Shown: positions 23,178-36,044, counted from the first letter of the stretch. The stretch is DNA of 64,000 bases from Gonatopus flavifemur (GCA_018340375.1 JAFFJZ010000001.1:18556001-18620000), one strand, 5' to 3'. Notes: generated from the letters alone by a model not told the origin. A program made the numbers and translations.

Positions 23178-26100
23178 ATGTCTCGTGTAACTTTCGTGTT
23201 CGTCGCTATGGTGGCACTCTTCGCCTGTAAGTAATTCTTCGATGGTAAACGGTAGTTGTTCGACCTCATCGAATTGGTTGTTTTCAATAAACAAATGTTA
23301 CCCTTATGATACAGTTGTGCAAGGTCAAGAGTCTCATCATCATCATCACGATCATGAACATCATGAACATCATGAACACCAGCAGCCTCTTCAAATGCAG
23401 TGTACTCAAGAGAATGAGGTTTTCTCTGATTGTGGATCATCGTGCGCACCGAGTTGTCAAACACCACAACCGACTTTTTGTACTTTCGTAAGTTTTCAAT
23501 GTTCTTCGTATCTGATAACATCCTTCGCGAAACTAATACAAAAATTGAAAAAAGGAATCGGTCATCTAAAAGTCAGTTCCTTGTGCAAACTATAGTCTCG
23601 GATGAATTGTTTCTTTCAAAATCAAGACTAAATTATATAATAGTCTATTCTCATAGGATACATCATAGGAATCAGTTACCTTTTCTTATTCAGGAAGAGA
23701 TTACAACGGGAGAAAAACAGTTGAATCTCCGATAATCTTGTCTCAAAAACAAAATCCGATAACAAGCAGATCAAGTGAAATTCGATAAACCTCGTTTCCT
23801 CGTGGAAGCTCAGTCTTAAAGCGCTCGTAAATCATCGCATTTCCCCTATTGCCCTCTCACTGGACATCATTCTGACAACATACTCCTTTATACCACATAA
23901 GCCAGCTTGAATACAAAATAATACAATTTTGATAGAGAATCGTTCACTCGCGAAATATGGAATTATGTACATAGTTATGAGCATTGGGATCCCCCCTCGT
24001 TGAAATAATCCAGTACTTATTTCATGATAAATTCAGTGGAGTGAACAGAATTTTTCAATGCTTAAATACGTTCGGAAATCAGAGGTTGAATTATGGAGCC
24101 CCGGTGGTAATATTGTTCGAAATTCTTATGGAAATTATGAAAGTGACGAGTGCGAGAGAATTCTGAAATATAACTGCGAAGCGAAAGACAATCTGTTGAC
24201 GCAGCGAATCGAGAGGTTATATTATAGGATAGCAAATGTTTTTGCTAATCTAACTTAAAATTCGCTATCAAAAACACAAATGACTGGATTGTTGAGAGAG
24301 CAATATGATTAGCTGAAACAGCAAAGTTTTCATCATTATGTACAGAATGGCAAACAAATTTTGCTGGGGGAGAAGACAGTTTTTGCTGTCACAGCTAAAG
24401 AATCGCTATTGTACACTGGAAAAAGAAGTGTTTTGTTGTTTGATTTCTCATGACCATACTATATAATTTGGTCAAGGGAACCAAAAGGATAAATCATTTT
24501 GTACCTCGAACTATACTGATTTCGATTGTTTGGTTGAGATCAAGTACATTTCTTGGTTACCCACATCCTTTGAAGAAAACATATTATTTGGTTGTTTTCA
24601 CAAAACTTACGCGGTTTTGTTCCACAAGCGAAATAATTTTGTCACTTCATAATGACTTCATCTTTGTAGTGAAAATATTCTTTTGCATTTCTGAAACGTA
24701 AATTCACATGAAAAGTTTTGTGTCGTTAATAAAATAATACATTCCTGCATGGAAGAATACTTTGATTTATTACAATCATATAAACTCGTGCACTGAGATG
24801 CATTGTTAATTGAATCTTACAAGGACATGTCGCAAGAGCCCGGAGCTACTCTTCAATGAAAGTCATGTCTACGTGTACCATAGATATTCGTGATGAAAAT
24901 CATCCTCGCTTCAATCCTAACACGGCTTAGTATTTGAAGTTTGAGTTTGAAACATGAACACAACTTGATATATGCAAAGAAGGTCCCCTGTCCGAGTGAT
25001 TGGCAGTGGCTTGAGTGATAGAGCCTCCGCCTCAAGTCCCAAAGACCTGTGTTCAAGTCTGCTGGTGCTGATTTTTTTTCTCAATCTGCCCATGATTTTC
25101 TCATCAGGATAAAATATTTTCAGTCTGTAGACGATATGATTTGCTTCCCCGAGCAAAATGTATTTACCTAGAAACCAAAGGTGTGCAACAAAGAAATAAT
25201 ATGGTTTTCAACAAAACGTTTGGTTGATCACACATTTCAACAAAATTCTTCTGTTAAAACAACAAAAGTTTTGTTGTTTTAACAAAACATTTTTTTTCGG
25301 TGTAGCTAAGAAGATTGTTGCGATGGTGAATAGATTTATGTTACCACAAAAATTTGGCCGTTCCGGCGAAATCCACCAGTGAGGGAGTTTTTCTTCTATT
25401 TTACGGGATAATTCTGCCAATTACGTCCAAAATCTTCCAAAAGATAAAGATAAATTCTACCAAATTATAGAGAAAATTTGCTGTCGTCGCTGCCATCAAT
25501 GTTTTGGTATACAATTCGACAATTATTGTTGAACCTGCTTGGTACGCTGTAAAAAAGTTTAGCGGTGTTGGAAAAAGTTCACATCAAATAGCGTACTTCT
25601 AACCAGGGCATAATATAAAGGTCAGTTCTTACCAAAAAGTTAGTTCTAAAAGAAAACGATCAGTTTTAAAATGTGAAAACGGTTAGTTCTTAAAAAATTA
25701 CCCAATTTTCAGTTAAATGTTTTCCTTTTTATTTTTATTTTTTCAAACCGAGGATCCAAAACTGCCCTGTTACAAAATAAGCCTGTCACCTCATATCGAG
25801 GGATATCATTGATACAGTAGTTATATTCATTCTAAAAAAATAAATCTTGATGCCAAAAATAAAATCAACGAAGCATCAAATAAGTCAATATTAAATACTT
25901 GTCACACAAATTTCTCACTTCATATTGGAAGGGTTTTCTCTCGAGATAGAAAGACTATTTCTTTTTTTTTTCAGATGATGTTCTCACAGCATAGTTTATA
26001 AAAAAGGAATCTTGATTAAATAAAACGCAATGAGATACATATATCATTTATTGAATACATAAATAGATATTAAGTTTATTAATTATCATATACCGTTTTA

Positions 26101-29100
26101 TTAATTCATAAAGACGATACAGCACCTTTTTTTTAATATAAATTGAGTGTCCACCGTTTCGGTTAGTTCTCAAATTCCCTTACATTATGCCCTGCTTCTA
26201 ACCCCGCATAGTATTATTCTCGCACATTGGGAAAAAAAAGTTGCTTGACGTAAGACCAACCAAAGTTTTTTGCTGGCATTTTGAGCGGATTCAGGATGAA
26301 GCTTTAGCCCCCGCGATCTGAAACTCCATGATTTTTCAGTGAAAAAACTTACAAATTTCGAAGTTTTAACTCAAATCAATCTATTTCTTTATTGGACATA
26401 CAGGGTGTTTCAGAATTCATCATTCGGATTACTGTGGTGTATTCTACAACCAAAATGCAACAATTTCTCGTTTAAAAAAAATTTTTTAGAGGCTCAGTTT
26501 TGTGTCATGAGCATTTTTAGATCCGGAAAACGCCGGATCTGTGAGAAAAAAATTCAATTATCCTATCATTCTTTGTTTCGGAGCTGAAGTGATTTAAAGT
26601 TGCCGAATTCTGATTGGCTAGGAGCCAGAAAATTTCAAATCACTGTAGCTCCGAAACAAAGAATGATAGAATAATTGAATCTTTTTCTCAGAGATCCAGC
26701 GTTTTCCAACTTAGAGAATGGTGTTAGGCTCAAGAATGTAGAGCACAATGCTTTCGATTTATTTGGATTTGAGAAAAATCTAAAGATGCTCATGATACAA
26801 AAACTAAGCCTGCAAAACATTGTTGTCAAACGGGAAATTATTGCATTTTGGCTGCAGAATACAGAAATCCGAATGATGAATCTAAAATACCCTGTATATT
26901 TCATGACATGGTTTTCAAAGAACTGAAATAAAATCTGAAATAGGCAAAGTATTAAACGCAATTGGAGTAGAGATTAAAAAGGATGCATGGAAAAGAATAT
27001 GGAAGATTCGAGGAATTTGAGATGATGAAATGTTTTACGATAGTTCGAATACAATTCGGAATTTGAAAGAAAAAGGGTTCACAAGTTTCATTATCAATTT
27101 GTTCCTGTAGTTTTTCAATCACTCAGATTTGTTCTCCCATAGTTCATTACACTGGTCTAGTGTTGCCGCGATCCAGAAAACGAGCTATCGCGATCTTTAC
27201 ATTCCAATGTTCTTCAATTAAAGATATATGGGAGGTAAAAATTGATTAAAATGTAGATTAGAATTGAAATTCGATTATGAGTCAGTTTACATCGAGCTGC
27301 AATCCGGTTAATCTTAATTTTTATTCAATTAACACTCCAAGCGATTCGAGCCAGATCGAAATTTAGATCGTGTCGAGATCGAATACAGATTAATTCAAAA
27401 CTTGATTTCATAAACCTATATTTCAATTTGGATTCCCAAAACAAGTTGACTGTTCTCAAGATTGTATTTTCACCCAATTTTTGTTACTATGGAAGAATGT
27501 ACTTTCAGTTGAACGAGGCAGGGATCTAAAGATTGTGACCCTGCTAAATTGTCCCCATAAAAAACGATACAAAACGATAAATTTCTTCTATAGTTTTCAA
27601 TGAGGTTTCTGAGTACGGAATTTACGAAGTTATATCGTTATTAAACGATAGAACTCTATCGTTCCTTATCGTTTTCTATAAAAATTCAAAAGAATGTATG
27701 GGATTTTATCGTGAAATTCGTATAGAAAAAGTACTACTTATTCTGGAACACATAACTATTTTTTTCCAAATAACTGGTAAGGTAACTGACCCCATTAGCG
27801 AACGCGACCCCTTTAGTGAACCTCGAGATAATAAAACCTCTTTGGCGAACAAGAAGTGTTTACCTATTACTTGCTGTGAAGATGATTTCAATCTTCAAAC
27901 ATTATTGTTTGTGATGAATGCGAAAACAAATGGAAGAAAGAAAAATGTAATTCACGAAATAAATAAAGACTCATGCCGAGTGTCACAACGAGCTTTGCCT
28001 TCGTGAATCTTACAAGGTGAGTTAAGAATGGACATTTTTTCAATTGTGCATTTTCATAGTATTAATGCGACCATTGAACTATTTTATGTATCCAATCTAT
28101 TGATATCATTCAAATTAAGATAATATAGGGTTATTTTCAATAACTGTCAGTCGCTAACCCAGAAAATTGCGCGTTCAGGAATACACACACGAAAATGATC
28201 GGTGAATCTATTACTGAACGAATAAACGTAACAATTCATATCATAGGTATCTACTCTAGGAAAAATTTTTCATGAATTCTCATAATGCGCATAATTTTTC
28301 AATCAATCTATAAATTTCTCCAAGGATTGGAATAAACATGTAAAATTATAAACTCTACTTGAAATTCACAATTTTTTTTACCAAAGTAACTCAAGCAGCA
28401 ACAGAAGTTCAAAGTATATATGAAATAAAAACGTTGGTAGAATTTGAGAATGAGATACGAAGAACATATCATGAAAGTTCATAGAATATACGAATGGGAC
28501 TGTTTCAAATACACTCAGAACGTACATAGTACATTTGAAATGTACGATATTCATTCAATCGACGTTCGACTGACGTCCCGTCATATATTCGATTACATAC
28601 GTTCGATGGATATGCATAGCACCTATGAAAAGGTCTCATTAGAATGTGCACAGAATATATTTCGAATATCATCAGGAAAGTGATAATAACTCATCTGAGC
28701 AACCTCAGATTCTACGCGTTCAGTAATGGGGTCAATCAGCGTTCACTAATTCATGCGACCCGTTCACTAATGGGGGTATTGTTAACATTTCATTAATTTC
28801 ATTATTTTCATTGTTATCACTTAGGAAATGAATAAAAAATCACGGTAAGAGGAAATTGAAATGCTCAATCTACCATATTTACTCGTGGAAATTCATTTTA
28901 AAGAAATTATTCATGACATAATTCATATTTAGAGTGCTTGTGTTCTTAAATGTTCACTAATGGGGTCAGTTACCTTACTTTTCTTATACGAATTTCACGA
29001 TAAAATCCCATAAATTTTTTCGAATTTTTATAGAAAACGATAAAGAACGATAGAGTTCTATCGTTTAATAACGATATAACTTCGTAAATTCTGTATTCAG

Positions 29101-32100
29101 AAACCTCACTGAAAACTATAGAAAAAATGTATCGTTTTGTATCATTCTTTATTGGGAAAATTCAGCAAGGGATAGCTCGTTTTGTAGATCGCGGCAACAT
29201 TACACTGGTCACCCTGCGTGAAGAATCTTATTAGAACCGATTGACAAAATTTAATCGGAATTTATTGAGATTTTACATAGAGACTTTCTCATTACCTCAA
29301 TTCTTATTCAACATCACCCGATTTTCTATTCCAGGGGGACTTTCTATTCCGATATTTCCGAACCAATCTGATTAAAAATGCGCATCTGATTCATTCCTAT
29401 TGATTTTTATTCATCGTAAATCATAAATTTTGAGCGTCCGATTACTCCTTATTACCATCGATTTGTTCATCCGGAATTCGCATCGGAATCAAATCGGTTT
29501 ATATAGGTTTTAATCAGATTTTTTAAGCAGGATAACAGCCATTCTCTTGGCTGACGTTTGAGACCTGAATCAGAGCTGGGTAAAATACTATCTTTCAATG
29601 CAAATAATGAATAAATTTTGATTTGTCATCATGTATAGATTTTTCAAAATAAAATATTTTATTATAGTTTTGGAAATAAAATATTTTATTTGATGTGGAA
29701 ATCAGTTGAAATAGTAATTCAAATAATTTTGTATCCAAAATAAACATGTCAGTGCTGAAGGTTGGAATGTTCAGCAAATCACTGTTTTCTTCCCTTACAA
29801 ATACACAGTCCACACATTTTTTCTACAGAATCGTTGATCAAGAGAGATAATTTAATTCTCCACCCTCGAAGAAGTAGTTTGAGTGATGAGAATTTTGAAA
29901 GATGTACTTTGCTACATGCAAATGGCTGTAGTTAGATAATGAACTATATTTTCTTTACACATATTGTAAATATAACTAAAAAATGTTGGAAATAAAATAT
30001 TGACTCAAAACTGAAGGATGAATTATTGTACTTAATGTTTTTCATTAACAAAATAAAATATTCATCTTATACTTCAGTTTCAGATTATAAAAATGAAAAA
30101 TTTTTTATTTTATGTTCCTTGCCATCAACATAAAATATTTTATTTGCTGAAATTTCGTTGCTTATTTGAAATACTATCTTATTTCAATTCTACGGAATGA
30201 TTTATTTGAAATAGTATTGGATATAAAATTTTCACAAATATTACTAAGCTCTGGACCCGATCCGAAGAAGTTTTGGAGTACCGAATACGAAGAAAAAACA
30301 TCAGATTTGTTAGTCAGCTCAATTTTTATAATTTTTTTATGGATGAAATTGGTCAATTATATAAATTGTACAAAACATGTTCATGAAAGATGATGAAAAT
30401 TGAGCCAATTCAAGAAATCCGATATTGGTTTTGCATTCAACTCACCAAAACTGCCCCAAATCAGTTCCCAAATCTCGGACAACACATAGAAAAATTGTTT
30501 TTGTTGCCCTATGTTGCATGCGCAAAGAAATGACATAGCTTAAAAAATTCTTCCAAGAATTCAACTGATTCAGAAAAAATTGTAATATTTCTATGAGAAA
30601 GCATTCAATTCATTGTAAACTTCGGCAAAATTTCTGAAGAAGTTTTAAAAGCTCTGCTGCTCATTTAATTTGGGGAAAGTTGAAATAGGAAAGCGAAGAA
30701 ATATTTCCATTAGGAGCACGTGTTTTCAAATTAACCAACGCAGCACTCTCCAAATATTCAACAATGGAGTTTCACTGATTGCGGTGAAAAATCGACCACT
30801 GTGAATCAGTGCATATACAATGCACAATTAGTGAATACTAACTGTTTTTTAGCAGTGAAATCTCACTGGTTCGATCACTCAGGAACATTTCCAACTGCAT
30901 AAGCTGATATTTTATTGATTCCATCCAGTGGTTGACTGTTAACCGCAGATATAGTGAGACTCCACTGATTTGAATTTGGAGAACACGTGACAATATTGAA
31001 ATCCTTTCTTTCAAGTCCTCTTCAAAGAACAGATCTATTGAGATTGAGCTTGAATTCACCTCTTACATATTTCAGAAATGTTTCTATTGTTTATGGTAAG
31101 TTTTAGAAAATGGCAAACAATTTTGTGGGCACAAGCTGATATTACCCCTTAACAACCCAGGTGTTTTGTTACAGTTTAGGAACGAATATTATACATATTA
31201 AATTAATATAATTCAGAATGTTACGAAATTGTCATTAGAAACATTACAAGATCAGAAGAAACAATAAGTGTTTGAATAAATTCTTAGACGGTAAACAAAG
31301 ATCCCGTTTGTATGATGGAAATTCATGAATATCAATTAAACACATCTTCGATGTTAGATCATCACAGAATTGGAGTTGACCGTTTTCAGCACATACTCAA
31401 TGTTACTAATCCCAACCGTGTAATACTTCAGCCACTGACTGACATTTAACCTGATTAGGCAATCTTGTTTGTTGATCCTACCTATCCCTCCTCTTTTCCA
31501 CTTTGACACTTAGACGGATGACAGAGTCACAAGGTACGTGTTTTAGACAGTTTGAACTTCGAAGCCACGGACTGATAAATATCAGAGTACATAACGGATT
31601 AAGTGAATCCCTAATGAACATCGCCACCTATGAAAGTTCATGCAAACAAAATTAGATTCAAATTTATATATGAGGATGAAAGAGAAACAAAGAAAGAGTT
31701 TGCCGTGTTATCAGTCAACAGTCTAAAAATATGGAATAACATTTGCTTCATTCACGCTTCGAACCGATTAGTGTATTTTATATGTTCGATGCCTGGTATT
31801 TCGCAGTTGGAAGATATACGAAACAGAAAGTTCCTAAAGTGCGATCAATAAAAGCGGTAGGAGGGACGAATATGATGAAAATATATAGACGGAGGTCATA
31901 AAAATCGATGTGAGATATCAATTTGTGAAGTATTTGTACGCGAAAATAAACGTTTTTTCACGTTTCTCGAAACAACATGAAATTAATAAACGAAACGGAA
32001 TGAATACGTAGAATCAATTCTGTATAGAAAATGGATAATTCTATTTCAGGATGAAGTAACTTTCTTGGATGAAGATTCATCTTTAACTGTTGACGTCTTA

Positions 32101-33302
32101 ATCTGGTAGTATATATATTCTTTAAATTCCATAAGACAGAATCTGATACGTCACGTGAGCAACAGGTATCAGGATCGAATGAATAATGGATTGTCAGAGT
32201 TTATTAATGACATGCCCTTGAGTATTTGCTCAGATACAACGGGGTTGTGTACAAAGCAGGGGCAGAGGGTACAGTCAAAAGGTGTCCAAAGTTTGTGAAT
32301 TAATGAAGGTGGGAATAATTTTTTAGACTTATGTCACAATGGTACCCTGTCATGCACAACTGTCGTGTGTCATAGATGCATAAAGTCAACAACATAAGAA
32401 TGTATGTATTCGAACCTTGTTTTGATGACTAAATACACATAGATATAGAAAAATTCATTACATTCACGGTATCTTCGCTGTCACATACATCCCCAGGATG
32501 AATCTTAAAGGGGAGTTCACGAAACAAGTTGATTTTCATATTCCTTTCTTTTAGAAATCCGACCTCGGCTACCCTCTGCTGGCTGTGCCAGAAGATAAGA
32601 TTGATTGCACCCTCTCGCTTGTCAATTCTTATGATAATGGAATACAATTCACGCTAAAAGTTAAGAAGCAAAACGGAGTTCTCTCGAGATGAAAATTACC
32701 TTTCACAGGGATATTCGCAGAGGCATTTCGTTGTTGTTAATTAATGCATATTAGGTGGATGGATGAATATGATGGAGGGAATATGTATGTTTTAAAAGAT
32801 CATTGATTAATGTCTATTTGACATTTAAACGTTCATTAGGAATTGTTGTCCCACCAATCGAAGTTTGAATTTCTCAGTATCAATATTGATAATGATGGAG
32901 TATTTTTGTTGATTGTATCTTGCGGTGAAGTGGAGATAAATTTTCTTGATTCACTTACGCTCGAATGATATCGAGATAAATTCCATCAAGGAGAAAGGAA
33001 AGACCTAGATCAACATCACGTGACCGGAATCAATTACGCTTTGACTCAATTAACTAAATATTTAATGGGCATCCATATGTATAATGACAATGAATAACCT
33101 TCACGTTCATTGATTCCCAAATTGAAGCTATAAATTCTAAATGATTCAAATATTCAATAATAAGTGATAACGCTTGGAAAAGAACTTGATTAAAATGACA
33201 CTTGTTTTTTGTTTTCAGCAATGCGTGGTAGGATGCCAGTGTAAGGAAGGTTACTTGAGGAACAGCCAGGGACAGTGCGTTACTCCTCAAGAATGTGATT
33301 AG
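23178..33302 (+). CDS. TIL-2: secreted TIL-type protease inhibitor with histidine-rich extension, predicted P1 Phe
   Basis: There are three exons: 23178-23226, 23315-23487 and 33219-33302, coding 101 residues. Exon 1 gives a signal peptide starting MSRVTFVFVAMVALFA. Exon 2 first encodes a block with 11 histidines (ESHHHHHDHEHHEHHEH), then the first five TIL cysteines, ending Cys-Thr-Phe at GTAAGT. Exon 3 follows TTTTCAG, starts Gln-Cys and adds five cysteines (QC, GCQC, GQC, QEC), then Asp and TAG. The ten cysteines fit one TIL domain. In honeybee AMCI the reactive bond sits in the Cys-Thr-Met-Gln-Cys loop; the same position here is Phe-Gln, implying chymotrypsin-like targets. Intron 1 is 88 bp and phase 1. 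Intron 2 is 9,731 bp and phase 0, contains a hAT-like element and other repeats, and falls on the reactive bond. Pairing of exon 2 with this distant exon 3 rests on phase and domain completion. Confidence 0.82.
23488..24994 (+). other. First part of TIL-2 intron 2
   Basis: No exon with the TIL third-exon pattern was found here. A patch rich in AGCAA/TTGCT words (about 24220-24420) and a segment starting CACTGGAAAAAG (about 24415-24740) look like fragments of palindrome-array MITEs, without clear ends. Confidence 0.4.
24995..25110 (+). repeat. tRNA-derived SINE fragment
   Basis: TGGCTTGAGTGATAGAG (from 25007) resembles a pol III A box, and GTGTTCAAGTC (from 25050) resembles a B box, with tRNA-like spacing. 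A related sequence lies on the minus strand at 54520-54625; both continue into TTCTCAATCT after the tRNA-like part. It is too diverged to fold as a functional tRNA, so it is called a SINE relic in TIL-2 intron 2. Confidence 0.5.
25140..25310. repeat. AACAAAAC/GTTTTGTT word array
   Basis: Words such as CAACAAAAC and TTTTGTTG alternate in both orientations, ending near a TTTTTTTTCGGTGTA terminus that fits the right end of a palindrome-array MITE. The left end is unclear. Confidence 0.4.
26401..26894. mobile_element. 494-bp foldback MITE with TA duplication, CAGGGTGTTT ends
   Basis: TA flanks both sides. The left arm CAGGGTGTTTCAGAATTCAT is inverted at the right, ending in AAATACCCTG. Pairing continues through CATCATTCGGATT, CAATTTCTCGTTT and further blocks to a central loop near 26600, where CTGTAGCTCCGAAACAAAGA meets its inverse. 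The TA duplication suggests a Tc1/mariner-type transposase. ORFs at 26339-26587 and 26635-26961 are shadows of these arms. Confidence 0.8.
27158..29202. mobile_element. Non-autonomous hAT-like element with exact 8-bp target duplication CACTGGTC
   Basis: CACTGGTC flanks both ends (27150-27157 and 29203-29210). The ends are TAGTGTTGCCGCGATC and, reverse-complemented from the right, TAATGTTGCCGCGATC. Its arms are very long: blocks such as AAAACGAGCTATC, AAACGATAGAACTCTATCG and GGTAACTGACCCCATTAG recur inverted, so several hundred bases at each side can pair. The 2,045 bp encodes no transposase; a 79-codon ORF at 28444-28683 has no known match. It sits in TIL-2 intron 2 and shares its terminal word with the element at 14561-16953. 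Confidence 0.88.
29211..30719. repeat. AAATAAAATATTTTATTT word array in TIL-2 intron 2
   Basis: Between about 29640 and 30190 the palindromic word AAATAAAATATTTTATTT and its pieces recur at least six times. The rest of the interval has no recognised feature. Element ends could not be fixed. Confidence 0.45.
30720..31000. repeat. CACTGATT/AATCAGTG word array
   Basis: TTTCACTGATT, GTGAATCAGTG, TCTCACTGG and CCACTGATTTG words recur in both orientations around 30765-30975. This again matches the pattern of a palindrome array with one dominant word. The ends are not clear, and the segment lies in TIL-2 intron 2. Confidence 0.4.
31001..33218 (+). other. Last part of TIL-2 intron 2, nothing recognised
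   Basis: No ORF with a recognisable domain and no transposon termini. It ends in a polypyrimidine stretch and TTTTCAG, the acceptor of the third exon. Confidence 0.4.
33219..33302 (+). CDS. TIL third exon, possibly shared by TIL-1 and TIL-2
   Basis: This 28-codon exon begins at a TTTTCAG acceptor in phase 0 and encodes QCVVGCQC, then EGYLRNSQGQC and PQECD before TAG. It supplies cysteines 6-10 of a TIL domain. It is the only such exon between TIL-1 and TIL-3, while two upstream loci (13268 and 23178) each end in a phase-0 donor after cysteine 5. Both donors are compatible with this acceptor. Confidence 0.85.
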   Translation, partial: QCVVGCQCKEGYLRNSQGQCVTPQECD

Positions 33303-33401
33303 ATTCACCATCTTTCGCCAATAATTGTAACAAAAATCTTCAATAATATATTTCATTTTCACATGAATAAGTTATAACATAAAGGTATTTGATGTGTTCT
33401 G

Positions 33402-33407
33402 AATAAA
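33402..33407 (+). terminator. Polyadenylation signal after the TIL-2 third exon
   Basis: AATAAA about 100 bases after the stop codon is the normal spacing for an insect 3' UTR. Confidence 0.65.
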
Positions 33408-35822
33408 ATATTTTAATTTCTCCTAACAATCTCTATATTCGTCATTTCTTTGTATTGTAGAAACACACATGTGTCCTGATAAAATATCGAACATGCTCTC
33501 ATAAAACCCTAATACCCGTCATATTGAAATCCATAAATGAAATCCTTCGATTACCGCTTCGAGCAAAAACCAAGTCCGAATGAGATACTTCATCATAAAC
33601 GATGGAATAATCAAAACCCTTGAATTAAGGTTCGAGTTAACCCCATCTGTTACTCCATATTATCAAATTCTAGATAGATTTCAGAATCTCCGTGCTCAAC
33701 CCAAAGTCATAATTCAATCGTCCGCAAGCACTGTTCCAACCTCTATGATCTTTGTGACACTGTAAATACTACTGGATATATAATAAAATGACCTTCCTCT
33801 CTCTTCATCCTCGCTAAATATCCATTGGATAGCTAATCTTCCCTTCTCTTCATCTGGCGTAAGCCCGTAAGCCCGGTTTCAAGATGGGATTTCTCTTTTG
33901 GTTCTGATGATGTGAGCTGCAAAGCAATTTGCTCGTTACGAAATAGTTCATTCTTATTGTGAATTTATCATTGGAAATTTCTATAAAAAGATGGAGTGAA
34001 AAATATAAAAGGAAGTACTATCCCCAGAATATTGAAGAATAATCAGATTGTGTCTAGAAATCTGTTAGGCGAGAAGAAAATCGATTTGAATACATCGTTT
34101 CATAAAATTGTAAACTTTACGGAGTGTCAGCGATTAAACTGCTGCCGCGCTTTTAGGGGGACAAGCTCCAAGTTCAACGAAGTGGAAAGAAAAAGAAGAG
34201 GCCCACTAACAAGGTACCCATTAGCAGGAGAGTGCTGTACTCAAAGACTTTTTCTTTTCCCCCCTGTACAAATCTCGAGTTCAGGTTGTGCTTTTGAATC
34301 ATTCTTAGCACCCACAACTGCGGCCTATTTCTGCTCTTGACTGTGATTGGTTTGTTAACCAAATGGAATATTTTCGCATTCAAGGAACGAATGGAGTGTG
34401 TACGCAACGATTTCTGCTGTACAGTGAGGAAAATTCTCCTTTGTTGCTGTGAGATTTATTTCTATACCTTTTTCAACTCTCAAGTGAGAGAACGTGGAGC
34501 ATCCAAACTTCTGTCCAGATTAAGGAATAGGAATGAAAGAAATTTCATTTCATTAATTAAATTGAGATCAAGCAATAATCTGTACTGAATGAAATTTCAA
34601 ATATAAACCTCATTCAGTGATAATAGAAAAGTTATTTCTCGTCTGAGAAACATTTGAAAAGTATTTTTAGATAAATTACGGAATCCATCAAACTTGTTAG
34701 CGTTATCAATGCATAGCCGATGATTCATGCAATGAGACCGTCGCTCAATTATCTAGAATTACATCACGATCATCGTACGATTTTCAACGTAGTAAAATAA
34801 CTCCAGATGCTATGAATCACGGCGGAAATGAAAACATTTTTCACCAGTTGCTCGATATTCGAATGTTTCTACAAATATCTTTATAATATTTAATTCTGTA
34901 CATATTTTATCAGTGGTTCTTTATGGAGAATGAATCATTCGTTTCCAAATAAACTTCAAAGCGTTTTGTGAACGATTTCCATTCTTCGTTTCGAAACAGA
35001 TATCTTTACTTCCTCTACGACGAAGATAATTGCTACACACGTTCATGTGGGAAAAAATGTTGATGGATGGAGATACGGTTGTATTACTTTTCTAAAAATC
35101 CAATTTTTTGTGTTGGAGCGTTAACGATCTGTGAAAGGAATATCAAGCCGATAATGTTGAAATTGAAGTGAAAAATATGTTTTGTACGAGTCTGGTCTTT
35201 CAGATCCCTCTGTAATGTAATCCAGGTGTTCGCGTTCGAACAGAGATTATCTCAAAGTCCATGAAATATTTATTGTGCAAAATTTCCGACAGTCGAATGC
35301 ATAACAAGCATTCCGATAAAGTCGATCTTTCGAGATGTAGCACGAGTTTGAATGATAATAATTGATAATAATAACAACAATGTTCATAAAATACAAATTA
35401 CACTGGGAAAAAATTCTTTCTGAAAATTCACTTTTCTCTGAGTTTTTCAATTAAATTTTACTGAATTTTGAAAATTCAGCAAAATTTTTCTGAAGATTCA
35501 GAAAAAAGTAGCTGTAAAGAATTACAGTCACATTTCCTGAATTTTCGAAAGAAATTTCTGTGAGAACTTCAACACCTCTCACCTCAATGTTGGATTTCGT
35601 TCTCTGATTGTGGAGTAGTGATTTGTCATCAGAATTTGGGAGCCTTTTGGGTTTTTTCTTATCGACTTTGAGCAACTGTTCTGCCTTCTGAGTGGCAAAT
35701 CTTTGAAAAAGCTAAAGAAAACTCGAATAAATCATGATGGCAAATTTGGGTGGTTTTGTTGATTGTTTTGACTGATTTTGTCCGCGATATATTCACGAAT
35801 CAGGGAAAAAACCAAGCAGTAC
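33408..35822. other. Between TIL-2 and a MITE cluster, no gene recognised
   Basis: Short ORFs only. About 35403-35530 has repeated TTCTGAA/TTCAGAA words after a CACTGGGAAAAAA start, probably a fragment of another palindrome-array MITE. Confidence 0.35.
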
Positions 35823-36044
35823 ACGGAAAAGTAAGTATATTACAGATGTTCCATTGAAAGTCCATTTACATTAAAATGTCCGCAACAGGGACCTTACAGA
35901 GTCAACATGGCGATTCAATATAACACAATGATATCAACACAATGATATCATGAAATTGATGTGTTGACTTTGTGAGGTCCCTGTTGCGGATATTTTAATG
36001 TAAATGGACTCTGAATGGAACATCTGTGATACTTACTTTTCCGT
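35823..36044. mobile_element. Hairpin MITE, CACGGAAAAGTAAGTAT ends
   Basis: The left arm CACGGAAAAGTAAGTAT is inverted at 36028-36043. Pairing extends over about 90 bp through CAGATGTTCCATT, TTTACATTAAAAT and CAACAGGGACCT, leaving a short loop near 35930 in which AACACAATGATATCA is duplicated. It is non-coding. Confidence 0.85.

Noticed and set aside
22825..23294. Minus-strand ORFs opposite TIL-2 exons with Ser-Leu repeats
   Set aside because: They are shadows of the AG microsatellite and of the TIL-2 exons.
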